A DNA stretch of 50,916 nucleotides, from assembly GCF_008831285.2 (NCBI RefSeq), contig NW_022205111.1, forward strand, positions 1 to 50,916, written 5' to 3'. Shown here piece after piece: positions 1 through 10,149 of the stretch. Origin of the DNA: Nymphaea colorata. Taxonomy: Eukaryota > Streptophyta > Magnoliopsida > Nymphaeales > Nymphaeaceae. The notes beneath the pieces were generated by a model, which worked only from the letters and a program-made list of their open reading frames with translations, had not been told where the DNA came from and made no database searches. Position 1 is the first letter of the stretch. Each line of letters begins with the position of its first letter. Both the position numbers and the translations under genes were made by a program.

Positions 1-86
1 CCAACCTCTGCTGGCTACGGCAGACTCCCCACGGCCTTCTTCTATGTCGCCTTCGCCCAACCACCATCCTCCACCCGATAAGACCA

Positions 87-208
87 ACGCCTCCTCCTCC
101 GCCTTCTCCCAACGCCTCCTCCTCTGGTGAGCCCAAGGCCTCCTCCTCCGCCTTCGCCCAATGCCTCCTCCTCCTCCGCCTTCGCCTAATGCCTCCTCCT
201 CCGGTGAG
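87..208. repeat. C/T-rich degenerate minisatellite
   Basis: Imperfect copies of a unit reading CCTCCTCCTCCGCCTTC followed by CCCAA(C/T)G occur about four times, some ending in GGTGAGCCC. One strand is strongly pyrimidine-rich. The frame read through it gives a Pro/Ser-rich peptide with no domain, so I treat it as simple repeat DNA and not as a gene. Confidence 0.6.
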
Positions 209-363
209 CCCCTTCCTTGCCAGCGCTGCGCTCTTCGCCCGCCCTCCCTGCAAGTTTGTAACCTCAAACATCTACTTCGGTCTTCAACAAAACAGCGAAA
301 AGAAGAGGAAGAAAACCCTAACTCCCTAACTCCATTTATTTTTGAAAAAAAAATAAATTTGTT

Positions 364-499
364 GTCGGGATTTTTGGGCCCCCGATAATCACTGTTGGAG
401 GCCCGAGCTCGGCCCGTTAATTACCGGGTCGGGTGGGCCCGGAAAAAAAAGCCCGAATACCGGGTACCCGGCGGTGGCCCGGACCGGTGCCCAGGCTTA
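364..499. mobile_element. hAT-like element terminus, GGCCCG-rich
   Basis: The stretch is packed with GGCCCG and CCGGGT words in both orientations, typical of subterminal repeats in many plant hAT elements. Read on the minus strand, the right edge begins TAAGCCTGGGCACCGG and agrees at 17 of 23 positions with the left end of the MITE at 49420. The opposite end is not visible here; it may lie left of the window or be lost. The 8 bases after the edge (500-507, GATAGCAT) would be the target duplication if the call is right. Superfamily assignment is inference. Confidence 0.45.
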
Positions 500-506
500 G
501 ATAGCA
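494..506 (-). other. possible degenerate tRNA-Met primer binding site
   Basis: On the minus strand this reads TGCTATCTAAGCC and matches the initiator tRNA-Met primer site TGGTATCAGAGCC at 10 of 13 positions, directly after the end of the LTR candidate at 507-860. It overlaps the putative hAT end by six bases, so one of the two readings may be chance. Confidence 0.3.
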
Positions 507-860
507 TGAAGACAAGGTAAAAGAGAGCGAGGAAAACCAGATATAACGTGGTTCGGTTTGTTGAAACCTACGTCCACGGCTAGAAGGCACTCAGACTGTA
601 TTCTTATTGATAAAGAAGAAGGTGATATACAATGACAGGAATGAGTCCCTTTTCTAGGGAAAAATTTCACGTTTTATCATAGGCAACATTTTTCTTGCCA
701 TGAAATCTTTGATTGATCCCAAGATTGTCGCCTTTCTTTTTCTTAAGATCTTGCTGCCTTTTTCATCCGATCATAATCTTCAATTACCAGCTCTTCATCC
801 GTTTTCTGCTTTTCTTTATCTTCTCCAACGGATTTGTCGCTCTTACCATTTTCCTTAACA
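507..860 (-). mobile_element. copia-type LTR remnant (LTR-A)
   Basis: The segment runs TGAAGACAAG to CCTTAACA on the plus strand, so on the minus strand it starts TG and ends CA. It contains AACGTGGTTCGG followed by CCTACGTCCACGG, a pattern I know from the R-U5 part of plant copia LTRs; a diverged copy is in the LTR at 32971. No open frame of note is present. Its right edge meets lectin coding sequence after the codons for WIEY, so it appears to have inserted in the LecRK gene. Boundaries are by eye. Confidence 0.5.
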
Positions 861-1473
861 ATACTCAATCCATGCTTGGATGCGTGTCCGGTTGTCTAGA
901 ACCACCCGTTCTTTCTTGCTAGTCTCTGTATAGTAAGCCGCAGTTGCAGAGGTATTGGAGATCACAATGTTAACGTCGATGCCCACATGGTTTGAATCGA
1001 TGTCCTGCAAATTTACTTGCTGAGAGGTGTCGAATTCGACCATGAATATATGATTGCTTGAGTTCCCGTTGTTCGACTCGTTGAAGAGGCCGAGTTAGCG
1101 GCCTTCAACAGCGGAGAAGTTGGTGGAGGGCGCCACAACAAAGGCCATGCCCTTGCCACCCGATTCCTGGAACTTTGATGCGATTTCAAGCACAAAGCAT
1201 GTACTAAAGCATTTAGTTGTCTTAGCAGCAGGCAGTTTTTTGGTTGCGAAGTGTTGGGGAATAAGGCATGGACTTTGATGCCAGGAAGTTCCGGGGTATG
1301 TTGACCGTCAGTTAGTTGAAGACCCCCCGTTGGGTGACGGGTGCAGAACAAGATAATATCAAGTCTGACCGATGGAAGCCATTGAAGAGGAAGGCGCTGT
1401 TGAGTGAAGTTGGAGATCTGCAGAAGTGAACAAGAAGGAAGAACAGGAGAAACCGTGAAAGCCGAAGTGCCAT
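861..1473 (-). pseudogene. L-type lectin receptor kinase pseudogene, lectin domain only (LecRK-1)
   Basis: The start chosen is the ATG at 1473-1471, which opens a hydrophobic signal peptide (MALRLSRFLLFFLL) followed by FLFNGFHRSDLIL, the usual first strand of a legume-type lectin domain. Further motifs appear in shifted frames: LQLTDG, KGMAFVVAPS, LGLFNESNNGNSSNH, FMVEFDT (the legume-lectin beta-chain signature) and NHVGID. Intact family members are membrane receptors with an extracellular lectin domain, one membrane helix and a kinase; only about 200 lectin residues remain here. Breaks seen: a frameshift at the C run 1323-1328, another near 1241-1262, and a TAA at 1097-1095. The end abuts LTR-A. 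No membrane segment or kinase follows. Confidence 0.85.
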
Positions 1474-1547
1474 GATCGAGAAAGCGACCAGAAATCACAG
1501 AAGTGATCAGTGCTCGTTGCCGCCGGTTGGCGTCATGAATGTCTCCT

Positions 1548-1555
1548 ATTTATGG
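1548..1555 (-). promoter_or_regulatory. TATA box of LecRK-1
   Basis: The minus strand reads CCATAAATAGGAG, a good plant TATA element, about 75 bp upstream of the LecRK-1 ATG. Spacing suits a short 5' leader. The promoter core looks intact although the gene is broken. Confidence 0.55.
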
Positions 1556-1559
1556 ATGG

Positions 1560-2320
1560 AAGAGGAAAAAGGATACATGCCAAAATGGAATCTGTTCGTG
1601 TCTGCTTATTGGAATTAGTGTTCTTTTCAGAAATAATTAGCTTGTGGTTATACTTTATCGTGTCTTAATTTTTACCTTTTTCGCCTGTTATTTCTTTCTC
1701 TCGTTGCTGTTTGAAGAGAACTCTTGTCCTTACGAGGTAAAAAGGGAAATGAGGAAAGGTAATCATTCGGGAACCCCAACCATTTATTAAGAATGAATAA
1801 AAAAGTATAAGAATTTATTAGAATTTGTTAATGCACGTTGGATTTGAAATTAATAGAAAGGAAAACTTTTTCGGGTAGAAAATGATTTGCTAGCTATTAT
1901 CCCAAGGATATGCATTCTAGATTAATAAATTCTTATATAGGTTTTAGAAGAAAAATAACGTAATTTTTTCATCCTGTACCATGTGACACACCTTCTATTA
2001 ACCTTATAAAAATATTTTCAAAAACATTTAGTAACCTAATTTTTAATTGAATTCATTATCGAAAATTTTTTTCCTTCCTATTTTTAGTCTTGTCACTCAT
2101 TAACCTAGTATTACTCGTTTATATCTTTTTTCGGTTATTAAAAAGGAATGCACCTATATTTATCGTGGAAAAAAAATTAAGAAATACACCTATAAAAAGT
2201 TGTAACTTGTCTGTTTTATTTTCCAATTTGTTGTCTTGAATAATACAAAGATAAAATTGAAAAAATTCATAGATTTTTCTTCTTTTCATACTACATTAGC
2301 GTAAAAATAATTAGTTATTT
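1560..2320. other. AT-rich spacer, nothing recognised
   Basis: Upstream flank of LecRK-1. It is AT-rich with many short A and T runs and stops in all frames. I see no coding, RNA or element signature. Confidence 0.5.
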
Positions 2321-2434
2321 AAAATTTTGTAACTGATTAAACGATTTATGCAAGGGTGTACAACAAAATACAAGACTAAAATTTCGTAACTGATTAAACG
2401 ATTTATGAAAGGGTGTACAACAAAATACAAGCAA
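2321..2434. repeat. 57-bp tandem duplication, two copies
   Basis: Copy 1 is 2321-2377 and copy 2 is 2378-2434. They share GTAACTGATTAAACGATTT and GGGTGTACAACAAAATACAA with only a few substitutions, so the duplication is fairly recent. Confidence 0.9.
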
Positions 2435-3217
2435 GATCAATATAATTTACAACCAGTTTTGTTCCAATGGAAATCTAAAATTATTTAACGTTATGAGAAC
2501 TGAGAAGTAAAAAATAAATAAAAAAATAAACGAAAATATTTGTAGTGGAATAAAAAACTTAAACTATGTCTAATAGCTTGGAGCCAGATATTTTTGTTGA
2601 GGAGTACTTGATTCAAGACCTGGGTCTAGTGTGGAACCGTATGTGGCACGTCGTGGGCTCGTGTCAATAAAATATAAATGAATGATATTATTTGACTTAA
2701 AAACAGGTCGGTTAGGAAAAGCACGAAGTGATGGACTATGTTTTTCTAAAATGCATATTTAATGAACCTTAGTTGGACCCCAGAGTTGTGGGATTATGCA
2801 ATGCATTCCTTGAAAAACTCTTTCATCATATTTCGGGTCCACGAATGCATGCAATTTAGATCTACATGATGATGCAATAATATTTTCAAAAAGTAAAGGT
2901 TAAGACTAAGTTTGACATCAGTCCAAAATTTATAATTTAAGCTTGGTTTAGGAACAAGGGTTAAATCAGTGTCATACATTTATAAGCCATTAATGATATT
3001 TTAAGTTTCTGACTGAAATTTATTGTGACTGTTTTCAAAATTATGTCTATTTTTTTGGTTCTTAGCTAAATTCATTTTTTCGAAGGCATAAAAGGCTTTT
3101 CATATACATTCCTGTTTCTATTTACTCTTTAATCATGGATTAGCCTGGAAAAAAAGTAACAAGGTTATCAAGAGGAGTGGGTTTTGAGAGGAAAAAGCAA
3201 GTGAGTAACTACAGAAA
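2435..3217. other. AT-rich spacer, nothing recognised
   Basis: No sustained coding homology on either strand. The 61-codon frame near 2794-2979 has no recognisable motif. Confidence 0.45.
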
Positions 3218-4060
3218 AATTACCGAAGGGGGGCAGGGAGGCCCCTGGGGGGGAGGCTCGGCCTGCACCTGCTTCCGAAAAGAGGAACAGGACAGACCCT
3301 CATCTCCTCCTCTCATTAGGCTGATGACTCCACCCTGTGGCAAGTGGGTCACCGCCCACACCAGCCTATCAAAAATTTCATTATGATTGCTTAAAATTAC
3401 ATAGAGTGCTTATATCAGACCTGTGCTAGTGACTCGAGCACCCCTCAACCAAAATATTCTAACTTGGCCACTGCCCTTCATCCCTCGTCCAGATAACGAG
3501 GTTGCTACAGTCAGTAGTTTCTACACAAAAAAAATTACATAATTTATTAGCACAATACACCAACTGCATACGTCTGTAGTATTGAAGTCACATATTGAGC
3601 TTCTTTGATTATAAAATGCAGAAACATTTTGAAACATGGAAGAAGAAATGAGTTGATATCTTTATTAAGATATTTTAGATAAGAAATCTTGAATATGTAT
3701 AGGTACATGTTTGTGAAATTGAATCTAAACAATCTGATCGAGTTTCAATGTAATCCCGACCCAGATCCAAATTCCATTGTGCATACCGATACAACTGCTA
3801 GTTCGAAAATTCAAACAGACCAAATAGATGATGTGACCCTGTTGAATATCCAATTGAAAAGTCTTGTTCATTTTTTTTGTTGCCACAAATTTTTGATGAA
3901 CGCATCCAAATTAAAATTTTAATTTTTATAGAAGTAGAAGCCGAAATATTATTTTTTAATTTTTTTTATAAGATAAATAAAATTTTATAAAATTTACTTA
4001 TAAATTAAAAAAAAATGAAGTGGGGTTAGGGCCCAAGAAGGCCCCCCTAGCTCTGCCCTG
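3218..4060. mobile_element. possible transposon with G/C-rich ends
   Basis: The left edge has GGGGGGCAGGGAGGCCCC and the right edge, read on the minus strand, CAGGGCAGAGCTAGGGGGGCC. Between them the DNA is AT-rich and includes a dispersed repeat. Ends that pair a 'CAGGGC(A/G)GAGC' motif with A/T tracts are common in plant transposons, but the two ends match poorly and I found no clear target duplication. No transposase is seen. Confidence 0.25.
3665..3856. repeat. dispersed repeat, copy 1
   Basis: Aligns by eye with 36067-36270. Shared stretches include ATTAAGATATTT, AATCTTGAAT, GAAATTGAAT, CCAGATCCAAATT and ATACAA(T/C)TGC, in the same order and spacing. The family is not identified; it holds no credible gene. 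Confidence 0.6.
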
Positions 4061-4609
4061 AACGTGTTTTGATGGCAAGTTAGGGTAAATCTAGCCACCC
4101 GTTCATAATGCAGTGGTCACTGAAGGGTGGGGGTCGCTGCCCCATCAGCACGTCTTGTTTGGAATACGCAAATTGTTCCCTTATTATTGATGATGGAGTG
4201 AGTTGCGTGCACTTCTTGTATATATACCAAAAGAAGAGTTGGGGTAATTTAGGAATTATTTAAAAATGTGCTTTTTAGTTTTTTAATGTATTTAGTTTAT
4301 CTTTTTGTCTTTAAAAAAAAAATTCTTCTTCTTGGTTAACCAAGAGGATTTTGATCGCTAAATATGCTGGTGCACAATTTCACCTGTTGGATGGGACGTG
4401 ACGTCGTAGCAATAATGCAACATGTGGAAGTTATCGTTGGCTATGCAAATAAGTTCATCTGTAATTTTACCTGCATGGTTCAACAGCTAGCTTTCATGGA
4501 ATGATTAGAAGGTAAAGCTGATCGACTTGGTCTTGTAGGTGATGAGCAAAAAAAGAGAAAAAAAAAAAAGATTGCTGTCATTAAATTGGAAAGTGACAGT
4601 AGGACAAAA
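3860..4609. other. AT-rich spacer left of copia-1
   Basis: The 3' LTR of copia-1 should lie here, but I see no sequence resembling the LTR at 8673-9285. No genes are recognised. Confidence 0.4.
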
Positions 4610-5050
4610 ACTAACGGCTGTATGCAATCGCAAATGAATCTCACCTTTGAGTACCTTCTCTCTGATAAAATGATGTTCCACTTCTATATGTTTCGTTCGA
4701 ACATGGAAGACAAGATTCTTTAACAAGTCTAATTGCACTTTGATTATTGCAGTAGAGTCTCACAGCATGATCCACATCTTGTTTAATGTCTTTCAGTAGT
4801 CACATCAACCACACACATTCTTGTGCTGCTTGAGATACTGCTCTATACTCTGCATCTGTTGTAGACAGTGAAACTGTCCACTGTCTCTTGCTACACCATG
4901 AAATTACACCACTTTCAAGACTGAATATATATCCAGTGGTTGATCTATGAGTTGATAAGTCTCCAGCATAGTCCGCATCACAATGACCAATAACTTGACA
5001 GGTTGGTCCTTTTTCATAAAGTATAACAAAGTCAGGAGTTCCTTCGACAT
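4610..5050 (-). pseudogene. copia-1 RNase H remnant
   Basis: RNase H degrades the RNA strand during reverse transcription. Visible motifs on the minus strand: [25 protein letters not shown] (the catalytic S-x-AE-like block), RLYCNNQSA and FHVRTKHIEVEHHFIREKVL, all standard for plant copia. A stop interrupts the middle (CVWLM then stop). The frame then leaves homology after GEIHLRLHT. Confidence 0.85.
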
Positions 5051-6000
5051 AACTTAATTTCTATTTATTGCTTCTAAATGTAGCTTCCTTGGAGTTTGCA
5101 TGAATCTGCTCACACACCAACTGCATAGGCAGTATCTGGTCTTGACAATGTTAAGTAAATTAAACTTCCAACCAGTTGCCAGTACATAGTGATATCTTCT
5201 AGCTTGTCTCCTTCATCAATTCTGAGTTTCGCATTTATCTCAATTTGGTGTTGGTATAGGTTTGAACCAAACATACATACTTATGTAGTAGTCATGAGCA
5301 TAATTTTTTTGACTTAAAATAACCATTTGGATTCATAATCAATTTCTAATCCACGAAAGTGTCGTAACTCCCCAGCTCTTTCATTCGAATTTCACTGTGA
5401 AATGTTCGCGAATGAGATTAATTTCTTCCTTGTCATCTCTAGTAATGATTAAATCATCAACATAAATTAACGAAACAGTAATCTTCATACCTCTTGTCTT
5501 GACCAAAGACACTGGAATCTATTGAGGCAACTTGAAATCCACTAAACACTAAAATTCAGCTATTTTCTCGTACCATGGTCTGGGTGCTTGCTTCAATCCA
5601 TAGAGTGTTTTTCTTAGCTTACAAATGTAGTCTGGCTTCTTTGGAAATTTGAATCCTCGGGCTGCTTCATATAGATTTCATGTTATATCCATATAGAAGA
5701 CATTTTTCACATCTATTTGTCATATCTTCTAAGATTTGCTTGTAGCAATGGCTATCAGAATACGTATAGATGTAATCTTTGCAAGCTTCTTCAAAGTCAA
5801 TGCTATACTGCTATGAAAATCCTCTCGCGACTAGTCGAGTTTTATATCTATTGACTGAGCCATCTGCTTTTATTTTTTTATTACATTATAAACCCACTTA
5901 CAAGTAATGGGCTTACTCCTACAGGTTTTGGTACGAGTTCTCAGTCTCGTTATGCTCCAATGCCTTTATTTCATCATTTATTGCAGCTTGCTATTTTTCA
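5050..6000 (-). pseudogene. copia-1 reverse transcriptase remnant
   Basis: The polymerase signature LIYVDDLIITRDDKEEI, with the YVDD catalytic box, is readable near 5440-5480 on the minus strand, followed by HFTVKFEMKELG-like sequence. Upstream pieces such as CKWVYKVK- and KARLVA-type segments are only partly legible because of several frameshifts. Downstream it continues into the RNase H remnant. Confidence 0.8.
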
Positions 6001-6399
6001 ACATCTTTTACTTCTTCAAATAAGCTAGCTTGATCTCCTGCATGATGGCACAATCTGCATTTGCGTAATTGAGATTTTGTTTCGGTACTTCTTGTTGATA
6101 TTCTTAGTGTTATAGGTGCTCCTTCTGGCTCTTCAAGTTGTGATGGTCTTTCTTCTTCTATACTTCGTTGTTGAAGAGGACTGACTCCGGTTCTCCATAG
6201 GTCTACTCGTTATTCCCATTTTGGGCTATGTTCAGGCAGTTGAACTTGTTTATCTAATCGCCTTGTTTCTATTCAGGCTCTCCTTGATTCATTTCAAATT
6301 GTATTTGTTTCGAAACATTTCTCTAAAAAAGTAGAGAGTCTAGAAGCACATTCTTCTCTTCTGACCACCAAGAATCATCGAAGATGACATCATGAGAAA

Positions 6400-7127
6400 C
6401 ATGAACTTGTCCTATGCTAGGATTAGCAATTCTCCATCCCTTCCGATATGGATCATATCCAACAAAGACACACCTATGTGCCTTTTTGTCGAACTTAGTC
6501 TTGTCCTACTCAATAAAAAAACATAACATACACAACCAAATACTCTAAAATAACTCACAAACGGGTTTATGGACCATTTCATATGGAGACTTAAAATTAA
6601 ATTTTGGCAATGGTAATCAATTAATTACGTGTACAGCTGTGCTGATACACTCGGCCCAAAATTTTGGTGGCATGTTCTTTGCATGCATCATGCTTCGGCA
6701 TGTTTCTACTATATGACGATTCTTCCATTCTGCCACTCCATTTTGTTGTGGCGTATAGGCACATATAAATTGCCTTTGAATTTTGCTTCATGTATGCCAT
6801 AAACATGTTAAATGTATATTCGCCACCATTATCAATGTGTAGATACCAAATTCTATACCCAAGTTCTTTTCTCACCATCTAGTGAAACTCCTGAAACTTT
6901 TCAAGTGCTTTAGACTTTTATTTCATGAAATAGACCTAAGTATCTTAAAAAATCATCAATAAATGTGATAAAATATCACTTCCTTCCAACTGATGGGTCT
7001 GGTACTTTTTCAATACATTTGAATGCACAAGCTCGAATGGTGCTTCTCTCTATACTTTGACTCTTTGAATGGCCTCTAGTGCGCTTTTCCATATTGACAT
7101 CCTGGGCATAATTTGTCTGTACATACC
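6400..7127 (-). pseudogene. copia-1 integrase core remnant
   Basis: The stretch at 6621-6878 reads WYLHIDNGGEYTFNMFMAYM, matching the DNGGEY catalytic neighbourhood of copia integrases, then the ERK/AER-like region and a segment equivalent to FWAEA. The final third is broken by stops. Integrase would insert the cDNA copy; this one is dead. Confidence 0.8.
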
Positions 7128-7709
7128 TCAAGCTTTGGCAGGCCAATCAACTCCCTTATTAGACATATCTTGGAGTTTGTTATATCCAACATGAGCGAGT
7201 CTCTCATGCCAGATATTTGAAGTATTATGCTTTCTTGTTTTGTCAACATATGTTGTTTCTACTGATAGGACATATATTGACTCAACTTTTCTTTCTTCAA
7301 ATATGGGAGTTCCAAGAACATCTTCATTTGTATAAACTTTTACATCATTTGGGCCAAACATGACATAGTGACCTAAAGCTGTAAGTTGTGGCACAACCAA
7401 CAAGTTATTTATCATTCCTAAAACATGATAAACATTCTCTAAAATCCAGTCTTTACCAAGGTTAGCTACAACTTCTGCTTCTCCAATATGTGCCACTGAG
7501 AGCTTTGTGTTGTTAACAGTAACAACAACTCGATTTTCATCATATTCATTCATACTTAGGAACTTGCTCTCGTCACCAGTCATATGATTTGAACATCCAG
7601 AATCAATTATCCAATCAGTTTGATAATTGATCTTTTCTTCTTTTTCTTTTACAGGTTTTATGTGAGCGGAATTACATTTTTCGCGTTTAATATCCTCTTT
7701 AACTTCCAT
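7128..7709 (-). pseudogene. copia-1 protease and GAG-preintegrase segment
   Basis: A 193-codon open stretch, the longest legible piece of copia-1. Residues about 31-42 read TDWIIDSGCSNHMTG; DSG is the aspartic protease active site of copia polyproteins. The C-terminal part reads NIWHERLAHVGYNKLQDMSNKG, the GAG-preintegrase domain with the zinc-binding His region. The ATG at its start is probably not a true initiation site, since the polyprotein would begin in gag at 8596. Confidence 0.85.
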
Positions 7710-7714
7710 TGAGT

Positions 7715-8596
7715 ATAGAAATGAACTTTTCTATACAGTCTCATTAGCTCCCCCATGTTGCTCACATGTTGTAACTACATTTCCTTTATCTATTTTGACT
7801 CTGAAGTCACGAGCAAAATGACCCAATTTTCTCTAAAACACTTTTTCTTTGGTCTCTACTGCTGTGTAGTTTCTTTTGTTTTCTTTTCTATATTTTTCTC
7901 TTTCTTTTCATCTATGTTCCTACTTGGGGACCTAATGACTGGCTTAGCTAGCCATCGTGATCTTTGACCCTTACTAAACAAGACTTCCTCATTATTTACT
8001 TTCAGTGAAAGCTCAGCCATTTGCTATGCTCATGTTTCTTAATTGATCAAAAGATTCTCTAACTCCAACGAAGTTGGTTGAACTGGCCAGCCTTGAACAC
8101 CAATTATAAAACTGCTCAATTCTGAACGAAGTTCACGAACAAGAATTATCCGCATATGGTCCTCACTAATCTTAGACTTATGGTCAATTTGAGAAACTCC
8201 CTACAGATGTTTTTAACCTTCATAAAATAATCTGCTATCAATATGTTTTCCTGAGTTAATGTAGCTAATTCATTTTCTAAAGTTGCAGGTGGGTGTCATT
8301 AGCTCGAGAAAATAATGTCGCAAAAGCATCCCATGTTTCTTTAGGAGACTTAGCATCATGTATATGCTCTAATAAATCTTTCTCAATTGATACCTTAATT
8401 GTAAATAGAGCTTTCCCTGCTTTGATCATCCATTTCTTCTTTACTTCCTCGTCAACAAAATATTTGTGTCTGATCCCAATACTATATCCAATAACTCATG
8501 TCCTAAAAAATATGACTCCATGCAAGTTTTTCAATAGCCATAATTGCTATTGTTAATCTTTTCAAAATTATTTAATGCAACTACTAATGCCGCCAT
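7715..8596 (-). pseudogene. copia-1 gag remnant
   Basis: The likely gag start is the ATG at 8596-8594, giving MAALVVALNNFEKINNSNYG, with NNSNYGYWKTCMESYFLG-type homology; it lies about 60 bp inside the primer site. Further on, KKWMIKAGKALFTIK and LLEHIHDAKSPKETWDAF match the plant copia gag (UBN2) core. A nucleic-acid zinc knuckle remnant near 7790-7835 reads KLGHFARDF, with the last Cys changed to Phe. Stops and frameshifts are scattered. Confidence 0.85.
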
Positions 8597-8658
8597 AATT
8601 TCATAATATAATTAACATAATTAATCTCACTATTAAACCAGCCCTTAGACTGTACGTC

Positions 8659-8670
8659 ACTCTGATACCA
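8659..8670 (-). other. copia-1 primer binding site (tRNA-Met)
   Basis: On the minus strand it reads TGGTATCAGAGT, 11 of 12 bases complementary to the 3' end of plant initiator tRNA-Met. It lies two bases inside the LTR edge, as expected. Confidence 0.9.
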
Positions 8671-8672
8671 AT

Positions 8673-9285
8673 TGTAGGAAACAAATGTGGGCCCTAGATA
8701 TAACTTAGATCCAAACCCGAATTTATGCGGAGAAAAAACAACAGAGTCTCGACGTCCAAAATAATTCTTAATAACAAACTTGACAAGACTTACTTAATAA
8801 AAGCTTAATCACTAAATCAACAAAGTTCACAAAGTGATCCCAACAAATGATGATGTAACTGGACCAAGTATACTTAAATAATATACTTGCATTATTTGTC
8901 AAGATAAAACTTGCAAAAGTGAGGTACAAGAACTCACCTCAACAAAGTCACGTAGTGAGCTATCATCCAAGTGCCCAATTCCTTTTCATTTGAGCATACA
9001 CTTGAAACTCCCACACTCGAGCTCATGAAGTGAACAAACAAACTAAACTCTTAAACTCTTGCTCAAGACACTCACCACTCACTTGAGTTTTTGATGCTTT
9101 ACAAAATGGCTAGCCACTCCTATTTATAGGGAGGAATAGTCGGTGGTGGAAGAATTCACTGATTTCTGATTAATTTTTTATTTTATTTTATTTTAGTTTC
9201 TTTTCTTTTAATCACACCACCTTTAAATGCGAAGCTCACAGCTGCTTGTGTCTTCTCGATTCTTCTAAGAGAGTCGGTGATAACA
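8673..9285 (-). repeat. copia-1 5' LTR
   Basis: It begins next to the primer site with TGTAGGAAAC (plus strand) and the best outer edge is GATAACA at 9285, giving TG...CA ends and about 613 bp. The outer boundary is uncertain because there is no second LTR to compare. A TATA box (minus CCTATAAATAGG, 9121-9128) sits where an LTR promoter should be, so this LTR may once have driven leftward transcription. Confidence 0.7.
9121..9128 (-). promoter_or_regulatory. TATA box in copia-1 LTR
   Basis: TATAAATA on the minus strand inside CCTCCCTATAAATAGGAG. It is well placed for the U3/R boundary. Confidence 0.6.
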
Positions 9286-9940
9286 CTTTATAGCAGCTCC
9301 AAAGAAAAGAGTACTCTAGCTCTAAGTGAGGTGTTTTCCAGACAAACCCTCACCCTATGCTCCATCAAACCAGGCATCTAACTCAAATATCCCACCTTGA
9401 CACCTCAAACCTCGCAGCCATCAAACCGAGTCTATCTGAAGCATCCTGCTCGACTTCAAATCCTAGCATTTTTAGCTTGGATTCCGGCCGGAGTTTGCTC
9501 ACTCCAGATGTCGTTCCATGAAGCTCCAGCCAAGGCGACCCGGATCGACTTTCAGGTCTAACACCTGGAACCGAGCACCATCAGCCTAGGCGTTCTCCGA
9601 CTTTCATGTCGAGCCCATCCTGACGTCCCCTGTTCTTCCCTGTTCCAGACATCCTCCTCCCCTGCTTCAAACGCCTCCAGCAACAGCATTCTCGGCTGTT
9701 GATTTAGCGACTTAGTGCCGGAATAGAAGGCTGCAGCCAAGTGCTCCTATCTCCCACTTGAGGCATATTGTCCCCACCAAACCAGGTGTCTCTAGGGTCC
9801 AGCTTGCACTTGCCTCAACCTTTCCATTCACTAAGGTCATCCTCCTCATGCTGCATTTATTTCACTGGGTTAATGCGTTAAAGTGCATGGCTATTGCTAA
9901 ACAAAAAAAAAAGGAGTAGTCAGTCCTGTCGAGCAGCTAT
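9286..9940. other. C-rich spacer, unassigned
   Basis: Higher GC than its neighbours and pyrimidine-rich on the plus strand (CTCCAG, CCTCC words). The 60-codon minus frame at 9558-9740 shows no domain. It ends in an A10 run near 9903-9912. Confidence 0.35.
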
Positions 9941-9944
9941 TAAG

Positions 9945-10140
9945 AGGCAGGGTGCAAGCATGGCCAGACAGCCTTCTCCATGGCCTGATTAGCAGCAACC
10001 ATAGTGAGGCTGTCACCACCTCCTATTGAGCCAGAATCAGGGGTTCAAACACCCCTGATCTTACTAATGCCTAATTTATTGGGCATATCACTGCCATTTT
10101 TCAGTAACAAGCAAGTCTGATCTATAGTTTACAAAGAAAA
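9945..10140 (+). mobile_element. possible tRNA-derived SINE
   Basis: The stretch has TAGTGAGGCTGTC (box A-like) and, about 30 bp on, GGGGTTCAAACACCCC (box B-like), inside a CCACCTCCTATTGAGCCAGAATC context that resembles tRNA-related plant SINE heads. The tail is an A-rich ACAAAGAAAAAA. No flanking direct repeats are certain. An eroded tRNA gene is less likely. Confidence 0.3.
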
Positions 10141-10149
10141 AATTTTGGT

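Larger units (their letters stand above)
4610..9285 (-). mobile_element. copia-1, Ty1/copia retrotransposon lacking its 3' LTR
   Basis: Minus-strand order is LTR, primer site, gag, protease, integrase, reverse transcriptase, RNase H, the canonical Ty1/copia order. All domains are interrupted by stops and frameshifts. Homology stops near 4610, just after RNase H residues equivalent to KGEIHLR, with no polypurine tract or 3' LTR, so the 3' end was deleted or never inserted. About 4.7 kb remains. It cannot encode proteins for its own movement. Confidence 0.9.

Noticed and set aside
161-388. Proline/serine-rich 75-codon frame as a host protein
   Set aside because: It is the minisatellite plus a hAT-like terminus; no start context or homology.
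1013-1498. 161-codon minus-strand frame as a gene in its own right
   Set aside because: Only its middle part is the lectin frame. The true start is the ATG at 1473 in another frame, and the remainder is a shifted reading.
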